A stretch of DNA of 5,511 bases from Pseudobdellovibrionaceae bacterium (lineage in GTDB: Bacteria > Bdellovibrionota > Bdellovibrionia > Bdellovibrionales > JAMPXM01), in assembly GCA_913774795.1 (NCBI GenBank), contig CAJYIL010000601.1, positions 1 through 5,511 of the forward strand. The letters run 5' to 3'. Made by a program: the position numbers and the translations under genes. Within the stretch, counting starts at the first letter, position 1. Every line of letters starts with the position of its first letter. Positions 1 to 5,267 of the stretch are shown one piece after another. Below the pieces are notes generated by a model. It was not told the DNA's origin. It saw nothing but the letters and a program-made list of their open reading frames with translations, and searched no databases.

Positions 1-89
1 CGCTTGGCATGTTGAGCCAGTGCCAACACGAATTCATCGGAGCAGTCTTTAAAAATCTCGTAGGAGCGGATTTCGTCGAACGCTGACAT
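1..89 (-). CDS. Partial CDS, N-terminus of a probable cyclic-nucleotide-binding (Crp/Fnr-like) protein
   Basis: An ATG at 89 opens a minus-strand frame that stays open to the window edge and gives 29 complete residues. It begins MSAFDEIRSYEIFKDCSDEF and continues VLALAQHAK. A short lead-in, an 'IFKDCSDEF' segment and an alternating Leu/Ala helix are how cyclic-nucleotide-binding domains of the Crp/Fnr superfamily usually begin (typically 'LF..LS.EEL..LA'). The assignment rests on that resemblance alone, because the ligand pocket and any DNA-binding or effector domain lie outside the window. No convincing Shine-Dalgarno precedes the ATG. The gene diverges from the OsmC gene, so a shared control region around 90-167 is possible. 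It could instead be an unrelated protein with a similar amphipathic helix. Confidence 0.55.
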   Translation of the reverse strand, partial: MSAFDEIRSYEIFKDCSDEFVLALAQHAK

Positions 90-155
90 GCAGCTTTGAG
101 TGTGAAGGGAGTGACCGATCCAAACAATGAGACTACGATGAACCTGGACCAAATG

Positions 156-159
156 GGAG
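156..159 (+). promoter_or_regulatory. Shine-Dalgarno that selects the OsmC start at 168
   Basis: GGAG lies eight bases before the ATG at 168. The earlier in-frame candidates (TTG 96, GTG 111, ATG 138, ATG 153) have no ribosome-binding site of comparable quality and spacing. Confidence 0.6.
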
Positions 160-167
160 CCAACCGC

Positions 168-584
168 ATGGAAGTCAGAGCCCAACGCCTAGCTAACGAT
201 CTTCAAGTGAGCCTAACGGCTCGACAACATGAGTTTACGGCTGATGCCGATCTCGCAAACGGGGGCACCGATCATGCCCCGACTCCGCATGAGTATCTCG
301 CGGCGTCTTTGGCAGCCTGCACATCGATGACTGTCCAGATGTATGCGAGCCGCAAGCAATGGGCGCTGGAAAGTTGCGACGTTGTGGTCTCGATCTCAAG
401 CGAAGGCGATCGAAAAGACCCGAATAGTAAAACTGTGTTTGATGTGAAAGTCATGTTTCGGGGCGCCCTTGATCCCGATCAGCGCCAGCGACTCTTAGAG
501 ATCGCGAACCGTTGCCCCGTTCACCGCGAACTCACAAGACCCATCGCGATTCGTGTCGTTGAATCTGCGGCTTCAGGCTCTTGA
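168..584 (+). CDS. OsmC family peroxiredoxin-like protein
   Basis: This is a 138-residue OsmC/Ohr-superfamily protein. The family reduces organic hydroperoxides in the cytoplasm through a redox-active cysteine pair. Both expected cysteines are present: C51 in 'LAACTSMTVQMYA' (48-60) and C116 in 'NRCPVHREL' (114-122). The segment before the first is the usual family signature, 'GGTDHAPTPHEYLAASL' (32-48). This pattern, with 'MYASRKQW', fits the general OsmC-like branch rather than Ohr proper, so the physiological substrate is uncertain. The ATG at 168 is preferred because of GGAG eight bases upstream and because 138 residues is the usual family length. The frame stays open upstream to a TTG at 96, and ATG 138 would add ten residues. 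The gene diverges from a probable cyclic-nucleotide-binding protein and is followed after 79 bases by a small membrane protein. Confidence 0.9.
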   Translation: MEVRAQRLANDLQVSLTARQHEFTADADLANGGTDHAPTPHEYLAASLAACTSMTVQMYASRKQWALESCDVVVSISSEGDRKDPNSKTVFDVKVMFRGALDPDQRQRLLEIANRCPVHRELTRPIAIRVVESAASGS

Positions 585-648
585 GTTGACGAGAACGACA
601 CAGTTTTTACGCACCCAAAAACAGGTGAAAAAGGCACTCTCGTTGATG

Positions 649-655
649 AAGGAGG
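649..655 (+). promoter_or_regulatory. Strong Shine-Dalgarno for the 81-residue membrane protein
   Basis: AAGGAGG lies eight bases before the ATG at 664. It sets the start of the small gene and argues against the frame's longer upstream extension, which would overlap the end of the OsmC gene. Confidence 0.8.
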
Positions 656-663
656 CCTCACAC

Positions 664-909
664 ATGAAAACTGTTGCATTCAATGGGTCTGGAAGAAACG
701 TCACTCGCGTACTGTTCGTACTCGCTGCCCTCGGCGGATTTTATCTCTTACGTCGTCAGGGGAAATCGATCGGGCAGATCGCCGCAATCGGCACAACCGG
801 CTTTAAGGCCGCTCAAGACTTGATCGGTCGCGTGGCACCGTCGGTGGGTTCATCGATCGGCGCTCAATCATCGCAGTCATCATCTGTTGCGACCAGCGCT
901 CAGATTTGA
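664..909 (+). CDS. Small single-span membrane protein, unknown function (81 aa)
   Basis: I do not recognise this family. The 81 residues comprise a short polar N-terminus (1-12), one hydrophobic segment at about 13-29 ('VTRVLFVLAALGGFYLL') and a basic patch 'RRQGKS' directly after it. An amphipathic Gly/Ala-rich stretch follows (35-60), then a low-complexity Ser/Ala/Gln tail (61-81). The Arg/Lys residues just after the hydrophobic segment suggest the C-terminal part is cytoplasmic, with the segment acting as an uncleaved anchor. The near-perfect Shine-Dalgarno is the main evidence that it is expressed. It lies 79 bases after the OsmC gene on the same strand. A weak TTGACG hexamer sits at 586-591, but without a good -10 partner, so co-transcription with OsmC cannot be excluded. 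Confidence 0.7.
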   Translation: MKTVAFNGSGRNVTRVLFVLAALGGFYLLRRQGKSIGQIAAIGTTGFKAAQDLIGRVAPSVGSSIGAQSSQSSSVATSAQI

Positions 910-916
910 TTCATAA

Positions 917-947
917 GCGGCGTCGGGATTAAACGGCCCTTCGCCGC
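917..947. terminator. Hairpin between convergent genes, possible bidirectional terminator
   Basis: GCGGCG (917-922) pairs with CGCCGC (942-947), and an inner GGG (925-927) can pair with CCC (937-939) across a small internal mismatch. The structure sits in the 46-base gap between the stops of two convergent genes, where a shared terminator is expected. The downstream T tract is poor on both strands, so intrinsic termination is plausible but not compelling. Confidence 0.4.
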
Positions 948-955
948 GTTCGTCC

Positions 956-1333
956 TTACATCACAGCTTGGCCAACGAATTTCTTGAGGTCTTCGACGTG
1001 ACCCAAGTACTCGTGGAGATTCAGTCGTTGACCTGGACCAATGCGAGCGCTCAGTGAATTGTAGGGCGTCAGTTCGACGACGTCGGCATACGATGAAATC
1101 GCCGACAGATTGTCTTCTTCGAGAAGCGACATCAAGGCATCGAGGTCGTGAACTTCATCGCCTTCGGGCAACTCAAGATTGCGGAGAATGATCAACGCTT
1201 TCATGAGGTTTTCGGCGGCTTGCGCCAGATTGTATCCACAAATTTCGTGTTGGTGCTGATCGTCGACTGCGCGACGGGCCGTATCGATGGAATCTTGAGC
1301 CTTCAAGATCAAAGATTTTGCTGCTGGTGTCAT
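956..1333 (-). CDS. HEPN domain-containing protein
   Basis: This 125-residue, acidic, probably all-helical protein fits the HEPN fold. The visible signature is helix 1 'KSLILKAQDSIDTARRAV' (6-23), the family core 'GYNLAQAAENLMKALIIL' (33-50) and the 'HDLDALMSLL' stretch (62-71). The C-terminal 'LTPYNSLSAR' (88-97) corresponds to the region usually ending in 'aRYP' in this family. HEPN proteins include RNases, toxins and RNA- or nucleotide-binding accessory proteins. The canonical RNase motif Rx4-6H is not at its expected place in the last helices; the nearest match there, R103-LNL-H107, has only three intervening residues. A non-nucleolytic role is therefore more likely. No MNT nucleotidyltransferase partner is adjacent. 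The start overlaps the DEAD-box helicase stop as ATGA, and AAGGAAGG lies eight bases upstream, so translation is probably coupled to the helicase. Confidence 0.8.
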   Translation of the reverse strand: MTPAAKSLILKAQDSIDTARRAVDDQHQHEICGYNLAQAAENLMKALIILRNLELPEGDEVHDLDALMSLLEEDNLSAISSYADVVELTPYNSLSARIGPGQRLNLHEYLGHVEDLKKFVGQAVM

Positions 1334-2763
1334 GTCCCTGGCCTTCCTTTATGCTGCGAACCTTGCTGCTGACCGTGTGGCTGACCCGATGGCGAGCTTG
1401 GCTTCGATCCCTGTTGAGGTCTCGACCCCTGAGAGCCTTGCGGTTTGCCTTGTGAGCCTCCGCCTTCTCCGCCTTGCGGGCGACGGCCGCGACGATTGCC
1501 GCCGCCTCCTCCGCCACCTCTGCCACCGAACCCGCGACGGCCTCCGCCTCCTGATCGTCCACCTGAACGACCCTCGATGGCGGCCTTCGCCTTACCGCTC
1601 GACATCAAGCGCGCATTGGCGACCTGCTCCGAGTGATATGGTTGATCTTTGATGACAGGAATGGGCTTGCCAATCAGTTTTTCGATATCCCGAATAAAAG
1701 ATCGCTCCTCGGCGTCACAAAGCGAAATGGCCACACCCTCCGTACCGGCCCGAGCGGTTCGGCCGATCCGGTGAACGTAGCTCTCAGCGACGTTCGGGAC
1801 TTCGAAGTTGATGACATGCGAAATCTCGTCGATGTCGATACCACGAGCGGCGATGTCGGTCGCAATCAACACGCGAATCCGGCCAGCCCGGAAGTTCTCG
1901 AGTGCACGCTGACGAGCATTTTGCGATTTGTTGCCGTGAATGGCCTCTGACGCGATTCGGTTTTTCGTCAAAAGCTCGGCGACCTTGTTGGCGCCGTGTT
2001 TCGTACGCGTGAAGACGATCACTTTCGAAAACTCTTTTTTGTTTAAGAGCCAACGGAGAGCGTCTTTTTTGTTTTCTTTGTCGACGTACATCACCCACTG
2101 GGCAATTCGCTCGGCGGTCGAAGAAACAGGAGTTACCTCAACGCGTGCTGGATCGGTGAGCATTGTTTGCGCCAGAGCGGTGATATCCGGCGGCATCGTC
2201 GCCGAGAAAAAGAGCGTCTGGCGCCGCGCCGGCAGGAGTTTCACGACTTTGCGGATGTCGTGAATGAAGCCCATGTCGAGCATGCGGTCGGCTTCGTCCA
2301 AAACAAACACACCTAAACTTTTTAAGTTGATGTACTTCTGGTCGATCAAATCGAGGAGGCGGCCGGGGGTGGCGACCAGAACATCGACTCCGCGGGAGAG
2401 GGCGGTCACCTGTGGGCCTTGACCGACGCCGCCGAAGACGACGGCGGTGCGCATGCGCAGATGTTTGCCGTAGACCTGGAAGCTCTCGTGAATTTGAATG
2501 GCGAGTTCGCGCGTCGGCGTCAAGATCAGCACACGGCTTGAACGAGGCTCCACTCGACTCTCTTCGGTCGCCAGTCGGTTGAGGATCGGCAGAGCAAAGG
2601 CCGCCGTTTTTCCGGTCCCGGTTTGAGCGACGCCTAAAAGGTCGCGGCCATCGAGAAGAACAGGAATGGCCTGGCTTTGAATCGGAGTCGGAGTTGTGTA
2701 ACCGGTCTCCGAAATCGCTTTCTGGATCGGTTCGATGAGCTGAAGCTCAGTAAATTTAGTCAT
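1330..2763 (-). CDS. rhlE: DEAD-box ATP-dependent RNA helicase, RhlE type, with Gly/Arg-rich tail
   Basis: This 477-residue cytoplasmic helicase unwinds RNA duplexes using ATP; bacterial RhlE-type enzymes act in ribosome assembly and RNA turnover. All motifs are intact: Q motif 'GYTTPTPIQSQAIP' (21-34), I 'AQTGTGKT' (46-53), Ia 'PTRELA' (83-88), Ib 'TPGR' (132-135), II 'DEAD' (156-159), III 'SAT' (187-189), IV 'VIVFTRT' (248-254), V 'ATDIAARGID' (301-310) and VI 'HRIGRTARAG' (331-340). Residues 398-477 are low complexity, about 40% glycine, first Arg/Gly-rich and then Gln/Ser/Pro-rich. Such a tail probably binds RNA nonspecifically. The start is the usual one for RhlE ('MTKFTELQL' a few residues before the Q-motif region), although no clear Shine-Dalgarno precedes it. 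It lies 43 bases after a membrane protein gene and overlaps the HEPN gene by four bases. RhlE over RhlB, DbpA or CsdA is inferred from length and tail. Confidence 0.95.
   Translation of the reverse strand: MTKFTELQLIEPIQKAISETGYTTPTPIQSQAIPVLLDGRDLLGVAQTGTGKTAAFALPILNRLATEESRVEPRSSRVLILTPTRELAIQIHESFQVYGKHLRMRTAVVFGGVGQGPQVTALSRGVDVLVATPGRLLDLIDQKYINLKSLGVFVLDEADRMLDMGFIHDIRKVVKLLPARRQTLFFSATMPPDITALAQTMLTDPARVEVTPVSSTAERIAQWVMYVDKENKKDALRWLLNKKEFSKVIVFTRTKHGANKVAELLTKNRIASEAIHGNKSQNARQRALENFRAGRIRVLIATDIAARGIDIDEISHVINFEVPNVAESYVHRIGRTARAGTEGVAISLCDAEERSFIRDIEKLIGKPIPVIKDQPYHSEQVANARLMSSGKAKAAIEGRSGGRSGGGGRRGFGGRGGGGGGGNRRGRRPQGGEGGGSQGKPQGSQGSRPQQGSKPSSPSGQPHGQQQGSQHKGRPGT
1342..1349 (-). 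promoter_or_regulatory. Shine-Dalgarno for the HEPN gene inside the helicase coding end
   Basis: On the minus strand AAGGAAGG lies eight bases before the ATG at 1333, within the last codons of the helicase gene. With the ATGA stop/start overlap it supports both the HEPN start and translational coupling. Confidence 0.7.
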
Positions 2764-2806
2764 TTCGGGTCGGAGAGTACTCTTAGTGCGTCAAGATCGA
2801 CAACGC

Positions 2807-3166
2807 CTAATTGCTACGATTCTTATATCGCCACTGCAGAATCATGGTTGCGCAGAAGAGAAGCAGCATCGCAAAGCCGATCGCGATCTTCGAGGTGCGC
2901 TGGTAGAGGAAGACGTATCCGGCGACGCCTAGGTACAAAAATGGCTGGGCTTCATACCAAACCATTTCGAGCGCAGACCCACGGCGATTCTTGAGTCGGC
3001 CCCGGAGAATGAATGTTCCCGCGACAAGAAGAGCCAATCCGCAGAGAAGGGCGATGCGATTCGGCTCGGGAGACGCAAAGGCGTAGACGGCCAGCGCTAG
3101 ACAAAGAAATGGCTTACTCTCGTAGAAGAACTGCTCGAGCTTTTTGATAGCGGGCCTCCTGGTCAC
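2807..3166 (-). CDS. Four-span membrane protein made of two tandem repeat units, unknown function
   Basis: I do not recognise the family. The 119 residues contain two collinear copies of a 48-residue unit, 14-61 and 70-117, aligning without gaps at an offset of 56 and sharing 20 identical positions. The shared pattern is an aromatic-Tyr-Glu start, Pro-Phe-Leu, Tyr-x-Phe, Ile-Ala, Thr-x-Ile-Leu and a closing Arg-x-Lys-Asn-Arg. Each unit holds two hydrophobic stretches (about 19-31, 38-54, 75-87, 93-110), giving four probable membrane spans, with basic clusters (55-62, 113-117) likely on the cytoplasmic face. The annotated start is GTG 3166, which has only a poor ribosome-binding site. AGGAGG at 3160-3155 instead points at the in-frame ATC at 3148, which would give a 113-residue protein. 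It is the first gene before the RhlE-type helicase, 43 bases away, so co-transcription is likely. Confidence 0.75.
   Translation of the reverse strand: MTRRPAIKKLEQFFYESKPFLCLALAVYAFASPEPNRIALLCGLALLVAGTFILRGRLKNRRGSALEMVWYEAQPFLYLGVAGYVFLYQRTSKIAIGFAMLLLFCATMILQWRYKNRSN
2816..2959 (-). repeat. Second copy of the internal 48-residue repeat
   Basis: Codes for residues 70-117 of the four-span membrane protein, from 'WYEAQPFL' to 'KNR'. It aligns without gaps to the first copy, with 20 of 48 positions identical. Confidence 0.75.
2984..3127 (-). repeat. First copy of the internal 48-residue repeat
   Basis: Codes for residues 14-61 of the four-span membrane protein, from 'FYESKPFL' to 'KNR'. The similarity to the second copy is at protein level, which suggests an old duplication. 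Confidence 0.75.
3155..3160 (-). promoter_or_regulatory. Consensus Shine-Dalgarno facing an ATC codon
   Basis: AGGAGG on the minus strand lies six bases before the in-frame ATC at 3148-3146. It falls only three bases after the nominal GTG start codon, so it cannot serve that GTG. It raises the question of a non-AUG start reading 'MKKLEQFFYES'. Confidence 0.5.
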
Positions 3167-3170
3167 AAGC

Positions 3171-3200
3171 CTGGCAGAAAACTCAGACTTCAGCTAGCAT
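3171..3200 (+). promoter_or_regulatory. Possible sigma-70-type promoter for the metallophosphoesterase gene
   Basis: CTGGCA (3171-3176) and TAGCAT (3195-3200) are each four-of-six matches to the -35 and -10 consensus, 18 bases apart. The expected transcript start would fall at or a few bases before the ATG at 3210, so the mRNA would be nearly leaderless. This is consistent with the lack of a Shine-Dalgarno there. Weak matches like these also occur by chance. Confidence 0.25.
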
Positions 3201-3209
3201 CCATTACTT

Positions 3210-4343
3210 ATGAATGCTCGAATCGCGATGATTCTCTCGGCCATTTTGGTGCTTTTCGTCTACGTAGGCTGGAGGCTGAGCGAAAGCCTTGGCGTCGCAT
3301 CGTCAGTCACGCTGATGGGCCTCCTCTTCGCCGGCGTCTTTTTCTACCGGCGCTTCCACTCACTCAAAAATCGACAACTTCGACAAACGTTCGTGACGGC
3401 AGTTCATCTTGAAATGGGTTTCTTGAGCTTCTTGCTCGTCTCTATCGTTATGCGCGATTTAATTTTTATTCCGCTCGCGTGGCTGTCGCCTGAAATCTCG
3501 GCGGCGGCCTACTCGAATCCGGGAACAGTCGCCATCTTCGCAATCTCAGTGTTGCTGCTCCTGATCGGAGTGTTCATCGCTTCGGCAGGCCCCTGGGTCG
3601 TACGCGTATCGGTCCCGGTGAAGGGTTTACCTAAAGATCTTGAAGGATTCACGATCGCTCAACTGAGCGACGTGCACATCGGCCCGACGACTCGCGCTGA
3701 CCGCATCGCACGCATTGTCGAGAAAACGCTCGCACTCAACCCGCGAGCGATCGCACTCACGGGCGATATCGGCGACGGACCGGTCGGCGAATCACAAGAG
3801 GCGATCGAGCAACTTCGCGAGCTTTCGCGAGTGCCGGCTTTTTACGTGACGGGTAACCACGAGTACTACTGGAATGGGCCGGAGTGGGTGCGCGCATTTG
3901 CGAACGTGGGACTTACACCGCTTCTAAATAAATTTGCGCTGGTGCGCTCAGGTTCGTCGGCCGTGGCCTTCGTGGGAACACCGGATCCGACGGCGAGGAT
4001 GCTCGGTGACGCCCCGGACGTGAAGCGGGCGCTCAAAACGTCTCTTGAAAACGGGGAGACTCTGCCCACAAATGCCATCAAGGTTTTGCTCGCGCATCAA
4101 CCAGGAATTTCTAACGAAGCCCGAGAGGCCGGAATCGATCTGCAGCTGAGCGGTCATACGCACGCCGGCCAATTTTTTCCGTGGACTCTCGTCGTGAAGA
4201 GAGTTCACGAGTTTTCGCAAGGATTGGGGCGCACGGGGCAGACGTGGGTCTACGTGAATCCCGGAACCGGATCTTGGGGGCCGCAAATTCGTCTGGGAAC
4301 AAAAACTGAAATCACGCTTCTCACTCTCGTCAAAGACAGCTAA
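3210..4343 (+). CDS. Membrane-anchored metallophosphoesterase (YkuE/YaeI-like)
   Basis: This 377-residue protein has four N-terminal hydrophobic segments (about 3-20, 29-46, 68-92, 105-128) followed by a calcineurin-like phosphoesterase domain (about 146-373). The two-metal site is complete: D154 and H156 in 'LSDVHIG', D186 in 'TGDIGDG', N216 and H217 in 'GNHEYY', H296 in 'LLAHQP', and H316 and H318 in 'SGHTHAGQFFP'. The order and wording match the YkuE/YaeI group, some members of which hydrolyse phospholipid-type phosphodiesters such as UDP-2,3-diacylglucosamine. The substrate here is not determined. The catalytic domain follows directly after the last membrane segment and so acts at the membrane surface, with its side unresolved. 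ATG 3210 has no Shine-Dalgarno, but it sits directly before the first membrane span, and the next in-frame ATG (3228) is no better. It diverges from the four-span protein across 43 bases and is followed 12 bases later by the AlkB-like gene. Confidence 0.92.
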   Translation: MNARIAMILSAILVLFVYVGWRLSESLGVASSVTLMGLLFAGVFFYRRFHSLKNRQLRQTFVTAVHLEMGFLSFLLVSIVMRDLIFIPLAWLSPEISAAAYSNPGTVAIFAISVLLLLIGVFIASAGPWVVRVSVPVKGLPKDLEGFTIAQLSDVHIGPTTRADRIARIVEKTLALNPRAIALTGDIGDGPVGESQEAIEQLRELSRVPAFYVTGNHEYYWNGPEWVRAFANVGLTPLLNKFALVRSGSSAVAFVGTPDPTARMLGDAPDVKRALKTSLENGETLPTNAIKVLLAHQPGISNEAREAGIDLQLSGHTHAGQFFPWTLVVKRVHEFSQGLGRTGQTWVYVNPGTGSWGPQIRLGTKTEITLLTLVKDS

Positions 4344-4355
4344 AAGCTCGGGCTC

Positions 4356-5267
4356 ATGTCAGGCCGTCGTCCATCGCATCGTTCATTTCGACCAAATCGC
4401 GCACCGGGTGCGCGTTCGACCTCTGGCGCGTCATCGAGCGGCTTGATTTATCGCGAGAACTTCGTCACTCCCGCGCAGCGAGAGCGCCTTCTCGATGAAG
4501 TTCGGCACTATCACCCGATTTGGGAGATGCGCTTTAGCGAACATAATCCCCCTCCGCCCGGCGTCCCGCAGCGCCGGCTCTTGAGACCCGTCTATTGGCT
4601 TGGTAATTGGCAGTTTGCGTGTCTCAACTATTATCATCCTCCGAAGGGCATCGAGTACCGCTGTGTGAGGGCCGAGCCTTTTCCGGCGATGATGCAAGCG
4701 CTTGTCGATGAGATCACCGAGATCGTGCACAACAATTTTGATCCGCGAGATATTCCCCGAGGCTGGGAGCTCAACACGTGTTTGATCAACTACTACGGTT
4801 CGCAGATCGCGCCCGACGGCAAAAGAATTGATGTCGCGCGAGTCGGTGAACACAAGGATTTTGAGCCAGGCCCGGTCGCTTCGATCAGCTTCGGTCAGCG
4901 GGCGCTGTTTCAGTTCGTCGCAAGCGAAGACAAACAAAAGCAGAGCCAAGTTGTTTTGCAACAATGGCTCGACGATTCTTCGCTGCAAATTTTTGGCGGA
5001 GATAAGTTTAAAAAGCGGCTTTTTCATCGCGTACAGAGAGTCGATCAAAAAGACGACGATCTCTTCGAAGGCTTTCATACCCCGGAGTTCGAAACGCGCC
5101 GTCTGAATTTCACGTTTCGTTACGTTCCGCGCGAGCATATTCAGCCGCTCGCGCGTTTCCCGCGCGAGCTTCAGTCGGACGTGCGGCCTTACGTAGAAGA
5201 GTTGAGTCGGCACTCGGACTTTTTTGCCGACACACTGAAGAGTTTATTGTTTTCCGGTGGTGTTTGA
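4356..5267 (+). CDS. AlkB-like 2-oxoglutarate/Fe(II)-dependent dioxygenase
   Basis: The 303-residue protein carries the AlkB-type dioxygenase core. Visible elements are 'INYYG' (144-148, the N-x-Y element for 2-oxoglutarate), iron ligands H166 and D168 in 'EHKDFE', 'VASISFGQRALFQF' (174-187, close to the strand following the HxD in AlkB), distal iron ligand H224 in 'LFHRVQRV', and 'RRLNFTFR' (248-255) with the arginines that bind 2-oxoglutarate and close the fold. AlkB enzymes oxidatively demethylate alkylated bases; some homologues act on RNA or protein. The protein is longer than E. coli AlkB. It has a basic Ser/Arg-rich N-terminus (1-28), about ten extra residues between 'NYY' and 'HKD', and about 48 residues after 'TFR'. 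Base-repair activity is therefore an inference. The start is ATG 4356 with only a weak ribosome-binding site, and the gene is probably co-transcribed with the phosphoesterase. Its end overlaps a convergent gene by 24 bases. Confidence 0.88.
   Translation: MSGRRPSHRSFRPNRAPGARSTSGASSSGLIYRENFVTPAQRERLLDEVRHYHPIWEMRFSEHNPPPPGVPQRRLLRPVYWLGNWQFACLNYYHPPKGIEYRCVRAEPFPAMMQALVDEITEIVHNNFDPRDIPRGWELNTCLINYYGSQIAPDGKRIDVARVGEHKDFEPGPVASISFGQRALFQFVASEDKQKQSQVVLQQWLDDSSLQIFGGDKFKKRLFHRVQRVDQKDDDLFEGFHTPEFETRRLNFTFRYVPREHIQPLARFPRELQSDVRPYVEELSRHSDFFADTLKSLLFSGGV
5206..5231 (-). terminator. Perfect 7-bp inverted repeat, possible terminator of the convergent partial gene
   Basis: GTCGGCA (5206-5212) and TGCCGAC (5225-5231) form a perfect stem with a 12-base loop. 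On the minus strand it lies 12 bases beyond the stop of the gene entering from the right, inside the AlkB-like coding sequence. No good T run follows it, and it encodes ordinary residues of the AlkB-like protein, so chance is possible. Confidence 0.3.

Noticed and set aside
586..614. TTGACG as the -35 of a promoter for the small membrane protein
   Set aside because: No acceptable -10 hexamer is present at 16-18 bases; the nearest T-rich stretch is too close.
553..663. Longer version of the small membrane protein starting at GTG 553
   Set aside because: It would overlap the end of the OsmC gene and lacks a ribosome-binding site, whereas ATG 664 has AAGGAGG at ideal spacing.
1247..1273. R21-x5-H27 in the HEPN protein as a possible RNase motif
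   Set aside because: The spacing fits Rx4-6H, but it lies between the first two helices, not at the canonical catalytic position, so it is probably chance.
1445..1636. Plus-strand proline-rich frame opposite the helicase tail
   Set aside because: The poly-proline is simply the complement of the glycine-rich codons of the helicase tail.
2764..2806. TTGACG (2794-2789, minus strand) as a separate promoter for the helicase
   Set aside because: No -10-like hexamer lies at proper spacing before the helicase ATG; the palindrome GAGTACTC there is too close to the hexamer.
4431..5213. Long minus-strand open frame (260 residues) opposite the AlkB-like gene
   Set aside because: It has no recognisable motif and lies wholly antisense to a gene with intact catalytic residues, so it is a shadow frame.
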